Positions 18,158-26,051 are shown, counted from the first letter of the stretch. The stretch: DNA of 64,000 nt from Woeseiaceae bacterium (GCA_028280615.1 JANQLK010000020.1:1-64000), one strand, 5' to 3'. A program made the numbers and translations. Notes: generated from the letters alone by a model not told the origin.

Positions 18158-18410
18158 GATCGTCTCCCGAGCGCGCTGTAGCGCCCAGGGCAGCCAACAG
18201 CAGAGCCCCGGTCAGGCCTGCGCCTACCGCGATCTCTGCCAGCGCAACGTCGAGAGCGTCCATGCGGACCCAGGCCACGCTCATCGAAAGACCAAACACC
18301 ACGAACAGCACAACAGCAAGAAACAGCGATCGACTTGTCAACGTCCGCCACCCGAGCCATACGATCAAGGCCGCGAGTAACAGGTCGAAAAAGAAGCCGA
18401 TGTCGTTCAT
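18144..18410 (-). CDS. MbhD-like/DUF4040 subunit (fragment equivalent of MrpA C-terminus)
   Basis: This 88-residue membrane protein has three helices and the phrase VRMDALDVALAEIAVGAGLTGALLL (shown here only in part as DVALAEIAVGAGLTGA), diagnostic of MbhD and of the MrpA C-terminal domain. The start ATG at 18410 overlaps the mrpG stop by four bases. It is expected to sit next to the MrpB-like protein and contribute to the ion pathway. It confirms that MrpA is split in this operon. Confidence 0.85.
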   Translation of the reverse strand: MNDIGFFFDLLLAALIVWLGWRTLTSRSLFLAVVLFVVFGLSMSVAWVRMDALDVALAEIAVGAGLTGALLLAALGATARSGDDREPR

Positions 18411-18718
18411 CGAGATGTCCAGGGCTGAATGCGGTGACGCAGGGCGGCTCTGGCAAGTAGATGGCTGGTGGACGAAGAGGCCAGCAGTACCAGCAGCCAG
18501 ATCAGTAGCAGCTTCAGCGCCGCCCATACCGATGCCGCCTGTGGTACCAGAGCGAGCAGGACGAGCCCCAGGCCGACGTTATCGGCTTTTGTCAGGGCGT
18601 GAATGCGAGTAAACAAATCCGGGAACCTGAGGAGCCCTGCGGTCCCCGCGACGAAGAACAGCGTCCCGAGCGGCAGCAGCAGGACCGTGACGAAGTCAGC
18701 TATGCGGCTCATCGGCAT
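18407..18718 (-). CDS. mrpG: Na+/H+ antiporter subunit MrpG
   Basis: This 103-residue protein has three hydrophobic segments and the MnhG signature: GTAGLLRFPDLFTRIHALTKADNVG at residues 26-50 in part, with RFPD-x-x-x-R-x-H as the hallmark. A GGAG ribosome site precedes the ATG at 18718; an ATG two codons later is the alternative. It overlaps mrpF by 23 bases. MrpG is an accessory subunit needed for assembly of the antiporter. Confidence 0.93.
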   Translation of the reverse strand: MPMSRIADFVTVLLLPLGTLFFVAGTAGLLRFPDLFTRIHALTKADNVGLGLVLLALVPQAASVWAALKLLLIWLLVLLASSSTSHLLARAALRHRIQPWTSR

Positions 18719-18971
18719 CCCCGCTCCAGACGCATCGGACGAAGGCGACCAGTGTGACGGCGGCCAGCAACGCGAAAACGAGCGCGACGTCCACCAATGC
18801 CGGATCGTTCATCGCTTCTCCGAGCAGAATCAGTATCGCAACGGCGACCGTACCGAACAGCTGTATGGCAAGCATGCGATCCGCCGCTGTGGGTCCGCGC
18901 AATAGCTGGTACACGCCGCCACCCAGCGTGATGAACAGGACGAGTGCAGCGATCAGATAGAGATCTGTCAC
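18696..18971 (-). CDS. mrpF: Na+/H+ antiporter subunit MrpF
   Basis: The 91-residue protein has three helices with the MrpF pattern: RGPTAADRMLAIQLFG after helix 1 and DPALVDVALVFALLA in helix 3. The conserved Arg-Gly-Pro-x-x-x-Asp-Arg turn is present. It overlaps mrpE by four bases (ATGA), indicating translational coupling. Confidence 0.93.
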   Translation of the reverse strand: MTDLYLIAALVLFITLGGGVYQLLRGPTAADRMLAIQLFGTVAVAILILLGEAMNDPALVDVALVFALLAAVTLVAFVRCVWSGDADEPHS

Positions 18972-19450
18972 TGTTCTGCCATCTCATCGTCGGTCCGGAA
19001 AAGAGCGCAGATGTGCCGCTCGTGCATCTCCAGCAACTCCGAAACGGAACTGGAGACGTTCAGAACGTGTACCAGGAGAACATTTCCCCTAAGATCGGCA
19101 CTCAGCGTCCCGGGCAGCAGCGTCACGGTGTTCGCCATGAGGACGCGCGCCTCGGCGCCCTCGAGCCCCAATTGGTAGCGTACGACGGCGGGGTTGATGG
19201 GTAACCTGGGGCTTAGCGCCCGCGTGGCGACGTCGACGCCGCCACGCAGCGAACTCCAGGCGAAATAGGGAATGAAGCGTGCCAGGCCCGCGAGCGACCA
19301 GCGGTGTGTGGCTATCGGAAACGAGCTTGCGGCAGTGGCAAGGCAGATTACGGGAAAGCCGATGCCCCAACCCGTTCCGTCGGTGAGGATCGCCCAGAGA
19401 ACGGCGAAACCCAAAGCGCGCTTTGCGAGTGGTATGACTTGGCCATGCAT
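18968..19450 (-). CDS. mrpE: Na+/H+ antiporter subunit MrpE
   Basis: The first gene of the operon encodes 160 residues, the normal MrpE length. Two or three N-terminal helices are followed by a cytoplasmic domain with the family sequence NTVTLLPGTLSADLRGN. The operon order is mrpE, F, G, DUF4040, mrpB-like, C, D, D, D-like, with overlaps or gaps of no more than 16 bases. That order is the Mbh/MrpEFGBBCDD type rather than the Bacillus MrpABCDEFG type. The promoter must lie in 19451-19700; I see no clear hexamers. Confidence 0.92.
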   Translation of the reverse strand: MHGQVIPLAKRALGFAVLWAILTDGTGWGIGFPVICLATAASSFPIATHRWSLAGLARFIPYFAWSSLRGGVDVATRALSPRLPINPAVVRYQLGLEGAEARVLMANTVTLLPGTLSADLRGNVLLVHVLNVSSSVSELLEMHERHICALFRTDDEMAEQ

Positions 19451-19673
19451 CCTTATGTCGATAGGTGAGGGCGCGCCGCATCCACAGGACCGAACCGGCG
19501 GGTTCTTGATTCCTCGCTTGTTCGCGTTCCTCTTCGCGGGCCCCTTCGATGCCGAGCATTCTGCTACCTGGCCCCGAATGTCGATATACGTATTGCCCCC
19601 AAGTCGTGCACTGCCTTCAACCGAGCACGAAGTGGGCTTGTATCGTGCGACGTGGTTCGCAGGGAACGGTGGC

Positions 19674-19706
19674 CGCGGTAAACCAAAAGCAAGCCCCCGC
19701 TACCAC
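19674..19706. repeat. tRNA-3'-end-like repeat, copy 3 (next to terminator)
   Basis: On the plus strand GCGGTAAACCAAAAGCAA is followed by GCCCCCGCTACCA, then CTCAAG and a terminator hairpin, just like the end of a tRNA gene. No complete cloverleaf can be drawn from the preceding 70 bases, although GGGCTTG (19634-19640) can pair with CAAGCCC (19690-19696). Confidence 0.6.
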
Positions 19707-19710
19707 TCAA

Positions 19711-19739
19711 GAAAAGGCCCTCGACGAGGGGCCTTTTTT
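19711..19739 (-). terminator. Bidirectional intrinsic terminator
   Basis: AAGGCCCTCG and CGAGGGGCCTT form a strong stem. On the plus strand it is followed by six T residues, on the minus strand by TTTTCTT. It should end the minus-strand operon whose last stop is at 19887. The rest of 19451-19886 shows no gene. Confidence 0.85.
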
Positions 19740-19886
19740 GTCTTGCTACAGAGGCAGGGTTGGGTTCTGCTCAAATCCAGGCTTGTGTCGCGTCCGCTCT
19801 GCTAACCCACCGCCGATCGCATTCGTTAGTGAGCGAATTTGTCCATGGCGCCTTTCTGCCATTTCAATCTGGGCGGGACGCCCCCC

Positions 19887-21440
19887 TCAACCTTGAAAAT
19901 GGCGAAAGACCTTCGGATCGACGCTCGCCGCAGACAGCATTCCGCCCCAGAGCGCCCCTGGAATCCCGGGGCTCGCCACGTCCTGGCCGGCAAGGTAGAG
20001 GCCGGGGACCGGTGTCTTGGCTCTCAGACCGTCGCAAACCACCCGCTCCGGGGTCACATCGAGTCCATAGAATGCGCCCTTGCGGTGCCCGGTGAAACTG
20101 ACCGTCGAGAGCGGCGTGGCGAGGTCCTGGTAGACGACCATCTTCGCAAGGCCCGGGAAACGCTTCTCAAACTCAGCCATGAGCGTCGCCTCCGCTCGGC
20201 GCTTAAACTCCGCGTATTCCTCGCCACGGTTGCCCGGAGGCTGGTCGGCCCATTTCGCAACCGTCTCCCAATCTGCCCAGAAGATAAGCTGACCGGTGTG
20301 TTTCTGGCGCAGGCCGGGATCGTGGGCCGGGTTCTTGAGAGAGCCGAAGGACACGGTCATGTGCGGAGGAGGGGCATCGGGGGCGTCCGTCCAGACCACA
20401 TCGGCATCTCCGGTTGGAAAGAACCAGTGGTTCGACTTGGTGGCCCCGGCCGACTCGATATCACCCTCAAAGCCAAGGAACACATTGAAGTGTGCGATGC
20501 TTGAAGGCAGTCCACGAAGTTCTGCTTTCCAGTCCGCGGGACCGCAGTCCTCGGGCAAGAGCGTATCGAGTGTTTCGCGCGCCCCGATGTCGGAGATGAC
20601 CGCATCGGCCCGGATCTCCTCCCCACTCTCCGTGCGCACGCCGACTACGGTGTTGTCCTCTACCAGGAGCCCTAGCACTCTCGTGGCAGCTCGGACGTCG
20701 CCTCCGTTCCTGGAAATGGTGGGGAGCATATGCTCTGCGAAGGCCGCACTGCCACCTACCGGGTACCAAGAGCCGCTTTCCAGATAGTAGCCGGCAATCA
20801 AGGCGTGCATTGCAAAGCTTGCCTTGCTCGGTCGTCCGCCGTGATCGCCCCATTGCGCTGCCAGGACCGCTGCAAGCTCGCGATTGTCCGTGAGATCGTC
20901 AATGACCTCCTGCGTCGTCCGAGCGCACCATTTCGAGATCGCGCGGCGGTTCCACCAATCCAGCACGTCTCCGGCAATCTCTGGCATCGCTCGCGTCGGG
21001 AAGATTCTCATCACCGCATCCCGCCCCTCACGCATGGCGTGGGTCCACGCTTCTATCGCCCTGGCTTCGTCGGGAAAGCGATCCTTAAGGTCCAATTCCT
21101 GGGCCTCGTACGGGCGAGAAAGCGATAGCGGTTCGGCTGACCCAATATGCACAGTGTCATAGATTGATCCCAGAGACACGAAATCCATGGGCGTGTCGCA
21201 CACCCAATCGAGCAACGCACGTTCGCGGTCTCCAGGCGCCATGTGCCCGAGGTAGTGCACTCCAACGTCCCACGTGAACTCGTCTCTCGTGAAGCTGTGA
21301 GTGAGCCCGCCAAGCGTTTGGTGCTGCTCCAGAAGAAGGACCTTGTGCCCGACATTGCTCAGGGCGGCCGCAGCGGTCATCCCGCCCATACCTGAGCCGA
21401 TAACGATGGCATCCCAGTGGGTATTCTCAGTGTCTAACAC
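19887..21440 (-). CDS. FAD-dependent oxidoreductase of the CrtI/retinol saturase-like family
   Basis: The 517-residue protein opens with a Rossmann dinucleotide motif, AIVIGSGMGGMTAAAALSNVG, followed by the acidic residue in LLLEQHQTLGGLTHSF (residues ~12-50). The C-terminus has the second FAD stretch VPGLYLAGQDVASPGIPGAL. This architecture belongs to the phytoene desaturase and all-trans-retinol 13,14-reductase group, which reduce or desaturate isoprenoid chains, though many bacterial members are uncharacterised. The start is a GTG at 21440. It is the last gene of an operon with the saccharopine-dehydrogenase-like gene (73 bases upstream) and the MBL gene. Confidence 0.87.
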   Translation of the reverse strand: MLDTENTHWDAIVIGSGMGGMTAAAALSNVGHKVLLLEQHQTLGGLTHSFTRDEFTWDVGVHYLGHMAPGDRERALLDWVCDTPMDFVSLGSIYDTVHIGSAEPLSLSRPYEAQELDLKDRFPDEARAIEAWTHAMREGRDAVMRIFPTRAMPEIAGDVLDWWNRRAISKWCARTTQEVIDDLTDNRELAAVLAAQWGDHGGRPSKASFAMHALIAGYYLESGSWYPVGGSAAFAEHMLPTISRNGGDVRAATRVLGLLVEDNTVVGVRTESGEEIRADAVISDIGARETLDTLLPEDCGPADWKAELRGLPSSIAHFNVFLGFEGDIESAGATKSNHWFFPTGDADVVWTDAPDAPPPHMTVSFGSLKNPAHDPGLRQKHTGQLIFWADWETVAKWADQPPGNRGEEYAEFKRRAEATLMAEFEKRFPGLAKMVVYQDLATPLSTVSFTGHRKGAFYGLDVTPERVVCDGLRAKTPVPGLYLAGQDVASPGIPGALWGGMLSAASVDPKVFRHFQG

Positions 21441-21513
21441 TCTGAACCTCAGTTGGCTGAAGTGTTGGCTTTCCGATGCAAGTCTTTCATGTCGTTTTAG
21501 CCGAGGTGCCCGA

Positions 21514-22704
21514 CTAACTCAAAATCCGGAACTGCATGAATTTGCCCTCTTCGGCTTCGGCAAGACGTTGCCTGAGGACTGGGCCGAGCGCTGTCGCCGG
21601 CGTCAAGACACCACCCCCGGGCGGAGTGTCGTCGAGCAGCAGTGTGAGGCCAAGCTCGGAGAACATCTTCGAGGTTGCCAGGTAGCCCGGGTCTCCGGCA
21701 CCCTGAACTTCGACAAGAGCAGACCCGGTTCGATCTCCGGTTGATGCATGGACTCGCACGCAGAAGTTGCCAGCCCGCTGGAGCCAAGGGGGCGGTCCTT
21801 GTCCAGACTCTGGCTTCATCGGTATAGGTGCGCCGACGAAGTATCCAAATCCGCGACTCAGCCACAGCCATGACGTTTTCAGCCAAGCGCCCGTCGAAAT
21901 CCCTTCCGCGTAGGTACACGGCAGATGACCGCCAAGTGCGAGTGAGCGGCGTACTACGCGCGCGTTGATCGGGGCCATAAAGAACGGGCCGCCAATCCGC
22001 CGGAAATCGGCATCGAAACGGCGCGAAACCCAACCACTGACCGTTTCACTTTCGTCAGAACGTTTGGCACCCGGCGCCAACACGTAAGGATCCGTGTGAA
22101 AGCCTGGCTCGTACTCTGAAGACTGCGCAATGCGCTTGCGGGCTTGCATCGACCGGCGTGTTCCGCCGCTGAACGAACCGGCATAGCTCGTGAACAATGA
22201 CTTGGTATGGCGCGGCTGCCCGCCCTTCGACGCCAGATGCTCGATCGCCAGCTGTACACCGAGATCCGATGGGATGCTGTCGACACCTGCGGCGAGGACG
22301 ATTTTGGCACCCGATCGGTCCGCCTCCTCGTGGTATTCGTCGATCAGACGACGCTGATACCAGTATTCGCCTGAGAGGTCCGCGTAGTGGGTGCCCGAGA
22401 CCGCGCACGCACCCACGATGTTGTCACCGTGGCACTCGCTGTAAGGCCCAGCCGTGTTCAGGACCACCCGGGCATCCGACACCATTGCTTCGACCGAAGC
22501 CTTGTCGGCCGCCTGCGCCACAATCACGCCCGGCTCTGACCCCTGAGCGACAGCGGAACTTTTGATGCGCGCGAGCTTCTCTGGATTTCGGCCAGCGATC
22601 GCCCAGGAAAACCGACCGCCCTCCGGATGCCGGGCCAGGTAGTCGACTACCAGCTGCCCGACGAAGCCCGTTGCACCATGGAGTACGATGTCATACGTAG
22701 CCAT
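21514..22704 (-). CDS. Saccharopine dehydrogenase-family protein (trans-acting enoyl reductase-like)
   Basis: The 396-residue protein begins with a Rossmann motif (IVLHGATGFVGQLVVDYLA). It has the family's NTAGPYSECHGDNIVGACAVSG region and HYADLSGEYW at residues ~85-115, then GVDSIPSDLGVQ. This matches the non-lysine saccharopine dehydrogenase-like proteins such as mycobacterial trans-acting enoyl reductase, which act on lipid or polyketide enoyl groups. AGAGG precedes the ATG at 22704. Its neighbours, an MBL hydrolase and a CrtI-like flavoprotein, fit a lipid or terpenoid modification pathway, but the substrate is unknown. Confidence 0.85.
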   Translation of the reverse strand: MATYDIVLHGATGFVGQLVVDYLARHPEGGRFSWAIAGRNPEKLARIKSSAVAQGSEPGVIVAQAADKASVEAMVSDARVVLNTAGPYSECHGDNIVGACAVSGTHYADLSGEYWYQRRLIDEYHEEADRSGAKIVLAAGVDSIPSDLGVQLAIEHLASKGGQPRHTKSLFTSYAGSFSGGTRRSMQARKRIAQSSEYEPGFHTDPYVLAPGAKRSDESETVSGWVSRRFDADFRRIGGPFFMAPINARVVRRSLALGGHLPCTYAEGISTGAWLKTSWLWLSRGFGYFVGAPIPMKPESGQGPPPWLQRAGNFCVRVHASTGDRTGSALVEVQGAGDPGYLATSKMFSELGLTLLLDDTPPGGGVLTPATALGPVLRQRLAEAEEGKFMQFRILS

Positions 22705-22724
22705 CGCGACCTCTTACGCCAGTG

Positions 22725-23597
22725 TTATCCGAGCGCCGTCGCGAGCTTCGCGGAGGCAAAGGGATCGTGGCTCGGAATCACAACCAGGTCAGGCAGCGCT
22801 TTTTCAAGCTCGCGAACCTTCGCAAACGAGGCTTTGAGTTCGTCGGCGTCACCAATCCCGGGGACCTGATCGTTGTGCAGTGGTTCGAGCTCGTACGTCA
22901 GGTCACCCACAAACAATAGCGGCGGCAGACCGATGCTACGAACCAGTAGTGACATCGAGCCGGGCGTATGGCCCGGCGTAGGCAACAGAATCATCGATCC
23001 GTCGCCCATGCAGTCGTAACACCGGCCAAAAGGCGCCAACAGCGGATCGCTGGTAGGCACGAATTCGACGGTTTGCCAGTTCGCCCCTGGCAGCTCGATG
23101 TGCTCGCGCAGGAACCAGTCTTGCTCGGGATTTGGTGCACTGAGTCGCTGCCACTCCGCCTTGCTCACCAGTAGCTCTGCCTGCGGCACATGGGCAATTC
23201 CGCCGATGTGATCAAAGTGCAGATGCGAAACGACGACTTTGCTGACGTCGGCCGCTCTGAGATTGACTGCCTCGAGTCGTTTGTCGAGTGCGTCTTCCGG
23301 CCCAATATGGAAGCGAAAGACCTTCTTGAGAATGAACCGACCAATGGGCGATGAAACATAGTTCGGATCCGAAACGAGGGCGGGGTCCGCACCCGTATCG
23401 AAAAGGACCAGGCCATCGCGGTGCTCAAATGCGTATGCCGTGATCGGCGCTTTGACCCAGCTCCTGGACGTCAGCACCCACCACATTAAAGGCTTCGAAG
23501 AGCCATAACGATGTTCCTTATGCTGTTCCACGAATCCAGTCGTGAGTTCGTGCACGGCTTTGATGGTGGGGCTGGGGGCTTCTGCTTGCGCAACCAT
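22725..23597 (-). CDS. Metallo-beta-lactamase-fold hydrolase (AHL-lactonase-like)
   Basis: The 290-residue protein has the canonical dinuclear zinc motif SHLHFDHIGG at about residues 124-133, a following PTPGHTPGS with the next His, GDLTYE with the bridging Asp, and a late PSHDP. This is the N-acyl-homoserine-lactonase/quorum-quenching subgroup, which also contains many lactonases with other substrates. No signal peptide is visible, so it should act in the cytosol. A GGAGGT site precedes the ATG at 23597. It is the first gene of a three-gene operon, 20 bases ahead of the reductase gene. Confidence 0.85.
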   Translation of the reverse strand: MVAQAEAPSPTIKAVHELTTGFVEQHKEHRYGSSKPLMWWVLTSRSWVKAPITAYAFEHRDGLVLFDTGADPALVSDPNYVSSPIGRFILKKVFRFHIGPEDALDKRLEAVNLRAADVSKVVVSHLHFDHIGGIAHVPQAELLVSKAEWQRLSAPNPEQDWFLREHIELPGANWQTVEFVPTSDPLLAPFGRCYDCMGDGSMILLPTPGHTPGSMSLLVRSIGLPPLLFVGDLTYELEPLHNDQVPGIGDADELKASFAKVRELEKALPDLVVIPSHDPFASAKLATALG

Positions 23598-23848
23598 GGG
23601 GACCTCCGTTCAGAGAGCTGGATGCCGTCCGTTTGAGTGTTTCGCCATGTCCCTGGCGCATCAATCCGTAGTTGCCACTCAGACAGAAGCAGATTCCCGG
23701 AGAAGTGAGGAGCTGTCGGGTTTCTCGCGGATCCGCGGCCCTCTGGAATGACCGTCTCTGTCCGATCGCTGCCGGTCGTTGAGAGGGCCACAGCTACTGC
23801 CAAACGACCGCGCCGGGCAAGAGGCTAAGCGGTAATACTGATGGCTGT

Positions 23849-23889
23849 CGTGATCGTCAAACAATGATCACAGCCTGCCCCCGCCACCA
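23849..23889. repeat. tRNA-3'-end-like repeat, copy 4, with short inverted repeat
   Basis: GTGATC and GATCAC arms flank a ten-base spacer, then CAGCCT leads into GCCCCCGCCACCA. The last part has the form of an acceptor 3' strand with CCA. The hairpin at 23898 follows after eight bases. Confidence 0.5.
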
Positions 23890-23897
23890 AACAAGAC

Positions 23898-23917
23898 GGG
23901 GCCCCTTGCGGGGCCCC
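23898..23917 (-). terminator. Terminator-like hairpin after the peroxidase gene
   Basis: GGGGCCCC, a TTGC loop and GGGGCCCC form an eight-base-pair GC stem. On the minus strand it is followed by GTCTTGTTTGG, a weak U-tract. It lies about 125 bases after the stop codon at 24043. The rest of 23598-24042 shows no gene. Confidence 0.6.
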
Positions 23918-24042
23918 TCTTCGTTTGGCAACGAGCAGGTATTGAACCTGCATGGTCGCGTAGCAGCGCAAGTTTGCAACGAGCGCGGCGCAGCCGACCG
24001 ACAGAACCGGGCGGCGGAGCCGCGAAGGAGAGTCCTGCCCCG

Positions 24043-25821
24043 CTACCGGCGCTTCTTCGACTTCCCGGACTTTTTGGCGTCGAGGCGAAACACGTTGTCC
24101 GGTAATTCGTCACCAATACTCGTGTTGCGGCGAATGATGTCTGACAGTCGCGTGTCGTTAATCGCCGCGACGTCCTCTCGCGAAAGAGCGTGTTCATACC
24201 AGAACCTGTCGCCGTCGCGTAACGCGGTGAATTGTGTTGCAACAATGCGCTGGATGAGCTCTCCGACCATCGCTCCGGGCATCTCGGGTTCCGCAAGCCC
24301 GCCGACCCAGACGTCGATATCATCAACCGAAGCGTAGGCCGCCGCCAGACGGTTCTGCACTTCAGGGTCGGGGTTGATATCGGCGAACGATTGCTTGCGC
24401 GACAATCCAACGGAGTCTCGAACATCGTTGTACGATGCCAATCCGTGATCCCTGCCGCGCTGGATGTTCAGCGATACCAGGTCAAAACCGCCTTCGCCCG
24501 GTGCGCCGAACAGGAAATTCCGGACATCGTCGATGACGTAGATGTCGATCGACTGACACAGCTGCGATGCGAAGCCGCGAAACAGCGGATCGAGCCCGCC
24601 GTCCTGGGTCAGTCGCTGTGGTGCGAAAAAAGCGTCACGCAAGCTGATGTTCCCCGCGGGTATTGTCCTGCCTTTGGCGTCCACTCGAAGAAGCACTGAG
24701 TTGAGTGCGCTGTGGCCCAGGCGATAGGCGGCCGTCGAGAATACGTTCGCGATCGATGGATCAACGGACGGATCGTAACCCTCGTAACGGCCGATCGAAT
24801 TCTCGCCCAGGAGCAGCGGAAGAAACTCATTGAAGCTAATCGCCTGGAGATGTGCGATGACCATGCGGCGTGCTCGCTCAAATATTTGGTCGCCGCTCAA
24901 GCCGGGATTCTCGGACCCTATCGATGCGGCGTAGCGATTGTGTTCACGCACGAAAAGCGTATGAATCGCCGTGAGTCCAACATGTTCGTTCGCTCGCACG
25001 TCTCCCGCGAGGAACAGTGCGGCACTGCTTCCTCCCGCGTTGGGCAGGCCATTGACATTGAACGGCAAGTTGTTGCCGGCACTCACCTTCAGACGGCCAC
25101 TTCCATCGAGTTCCCGTAGCTCGTGAGCGCGCTCAAGGTCGGATCCGTAGACATTGGAGCCGTCGATCCAGGCCGATATTTCATTGAGTTGCTGGCGGGG
25201 GTTGTTGAAACCGGTTCCGGTCGTCGAGTCGTAGATCGAGCGGTTGAAGGGTATCGTTTTACCGCCTTCGGCGTCGGGGTCGAAGAAGGCATCACCGGCC
25301 GGGACGGGAATCGCCATGGGCTCCGGTGGGTTAGTGCCGTCCGTGAGATCGATGTCGTGATCAAGAAACTGTCCCCAGAGCCAGAGAAAGTCCGTCGCGC
25401 CGTCCGAATTCGGTATCTCCGTGGCCTGAGCCGAGACAATGCTACTGATGTGCCTGGGTCCCATCCGGGAACTTCCCGCCATTGCAGCGATACCATCGCC
25501 GTAGTCAGAACTCACAAGCCTGGCCAACTGCGTTTCCGCGGCACCCGCCGCCTCATCGAGCAGGTTGTTTCCGTGGCCGTCAAGGGACTGGATCTCCGGG
25601 TCAGGAACGGATTGGCTCTCCGATGACGACTGACGCCGGTCGATTCTGCGGACGGGCGAGGAGCCGGCATTGGATGCCTGTCGATCTGCGTCAGAGAGAA
25701 TCTCCCTGGTGCTTTGCTCGTCAGCTCTCGCCACGCCGAAGGCAGCTGTTACCAGGACCAACCCGGCCACGATGAGATGTCGGTAAGATCCGGGCGAACG
25801 ATTGCGATGATGTAAAGTCAT
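24043..25821 (-). CDS. Exported animal-type haem peroxidase (peroxidasin/MPO superfamily)
   Basis: The ATG at 25821 follows GGAG by seven bases and opens a 592-residue protein with a signal peptide (HLIVAGLVLVTAAFGVARA). The animal haem peroxidase domain spans roughly residues 90-560. By comparison with myeloperoxidase, D154-H155-D156 (in GQFLDHDIDL) supply the haem-ester Asp, distal His and Ca2+ Asp. R276 and E279 (VRANEH) match the distal Arg and second ester Glu, and H370 (YRLGHS) the proximal His. The Met of the sulfonium bond is replaced by His, as in most family members. NIQRGRDHGLASYND is also conserved. The active site therefore looks complete. The C-terminus is very basic (KKSGKSKKRR). 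A GEMM-I riboswitch sits in the 5' leader. Confidence 0.92.
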   Translation of the reverse strand: MTLHHRNRSPGSYRHLIVAGLVLVTAAFGVARADEQSTREILSDADRQASNAGSSPVRRIDRRQSSSESQSVPDPEIQSLDGHGNNLLDEAAGAAETQLARLVSSDYGDGIAAMAGSSRMGPRHISSIVSAQATEIPNSDGATDFLWLWGQFLDHDIDLTDGTNPPEPMAIPVPAGDAFFDPDAEGGKTIPFNRSIYDSTTGTGFNNPRQQLNEISAWIDGSNVYGSDLERAHELRELDGSGRLKVSAGNNLPFNVNGLPNAGGSSAALFLAGDVRANEHVGLTAIHTLFVREHNRYAASIGSENPGLSGDQIFERARRMVIAHLQAISFNEFLPLLLGENSIGRYEGYDPSVDPSIANVFSTAAYRLGHSALNSVLLRVDAKGRTIPAGNISLRDAFFAPQRLTQDGGLDPLFRGFASQLCQSIDIYVIDDVRNFLFGAPGEGGFDLVSLNIQRGRDHGLASYNDVRDSVGLSRKQSFADINPDPEVQNRLAAAYASVDDIDVWVGGLAEPEMPGAMVGELIQRIVATQFTALRDGDRFWYEHALSREDVAAINDTRLSDIIRRNTSIGDELPDNVFRLDAKKSGKSKKRR

Positions 25822-25897
25822 TTCTTCACTCCAGTTTGCGATCGAGGAGGCTGTCGATGAGCAGACTGAAGTGTTCGTCTTACAGTTGCGCGTCGTT

Positions 25898-25983
25898 TCG
25901 CAGTGCAACCCCGCTGTCATAGAAGACTCCTTAGACCGGTGGCTTTGCGCCCCCGTGTTTCCACGGGTTTGCCCGTTTTGCGA
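25898..25983 (-). promoter_or_regulatory. Class I cyclic-di-GMP riboswitch (GEMM-I) in the peroxidase leader
   Basis: Read on the minus strand, the sequence contains the GEMM-I landmarks in order. P1 is made by UCGCA (25983-25979) and UGCGA (25902-25898). GGGCAAACC begins P2, whose CCGUG/CACGG stem is closed by a GAAA tetraloop. Then come GCGCAAAGCC, the start of P3 (ACCGG), and a tetraloop receptor of the type CUAAG...UAUGA, followed by CAGCGGGGUU. The G, A and C that contact cyclic di-GMP in the Vibrio Vc2 aptamer all have counterparts. The aptamer ends 77 bases before the peroxidase ATG. Downstream, CUCC (within 25846-25850) can pair with the ribosome site GGAG (25829-25832), so control at translation is plausible. 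Confidence 0.88.
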
Positions 25984-26039
25984 CAGACGCCGTCGCGGGC
26001 GTCCATTCGGTCCTTGCCAGCGGTGTGCCTCTATCGGAA

Positions 26040-26051
26040 TGTGAAGTCACA
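26040..26051. promoter_or_regulatory. Short palindrome upstream of the riboswitch
   Basis: TGTGA and TCACA arms are separated by two bases, about 57 bases upstream of the aptamer. The half sites match CRP/Vfr consensus but the spacing is two, not six, so it is not a normal CRP site. Confidence 0.25.

Noticed and set aside
11178..23920. The four tRNA-like motifs as attachment sites of one integrated element
   Set aside because: An att pair should keep identical flanks; here the hairpins differ fully, no integrase gene is present and the genes between are ordinary operons.
26040..26051. TGTGA-TCACA as a CRP site
   Set aside because: The spacer is two bases instead of six.
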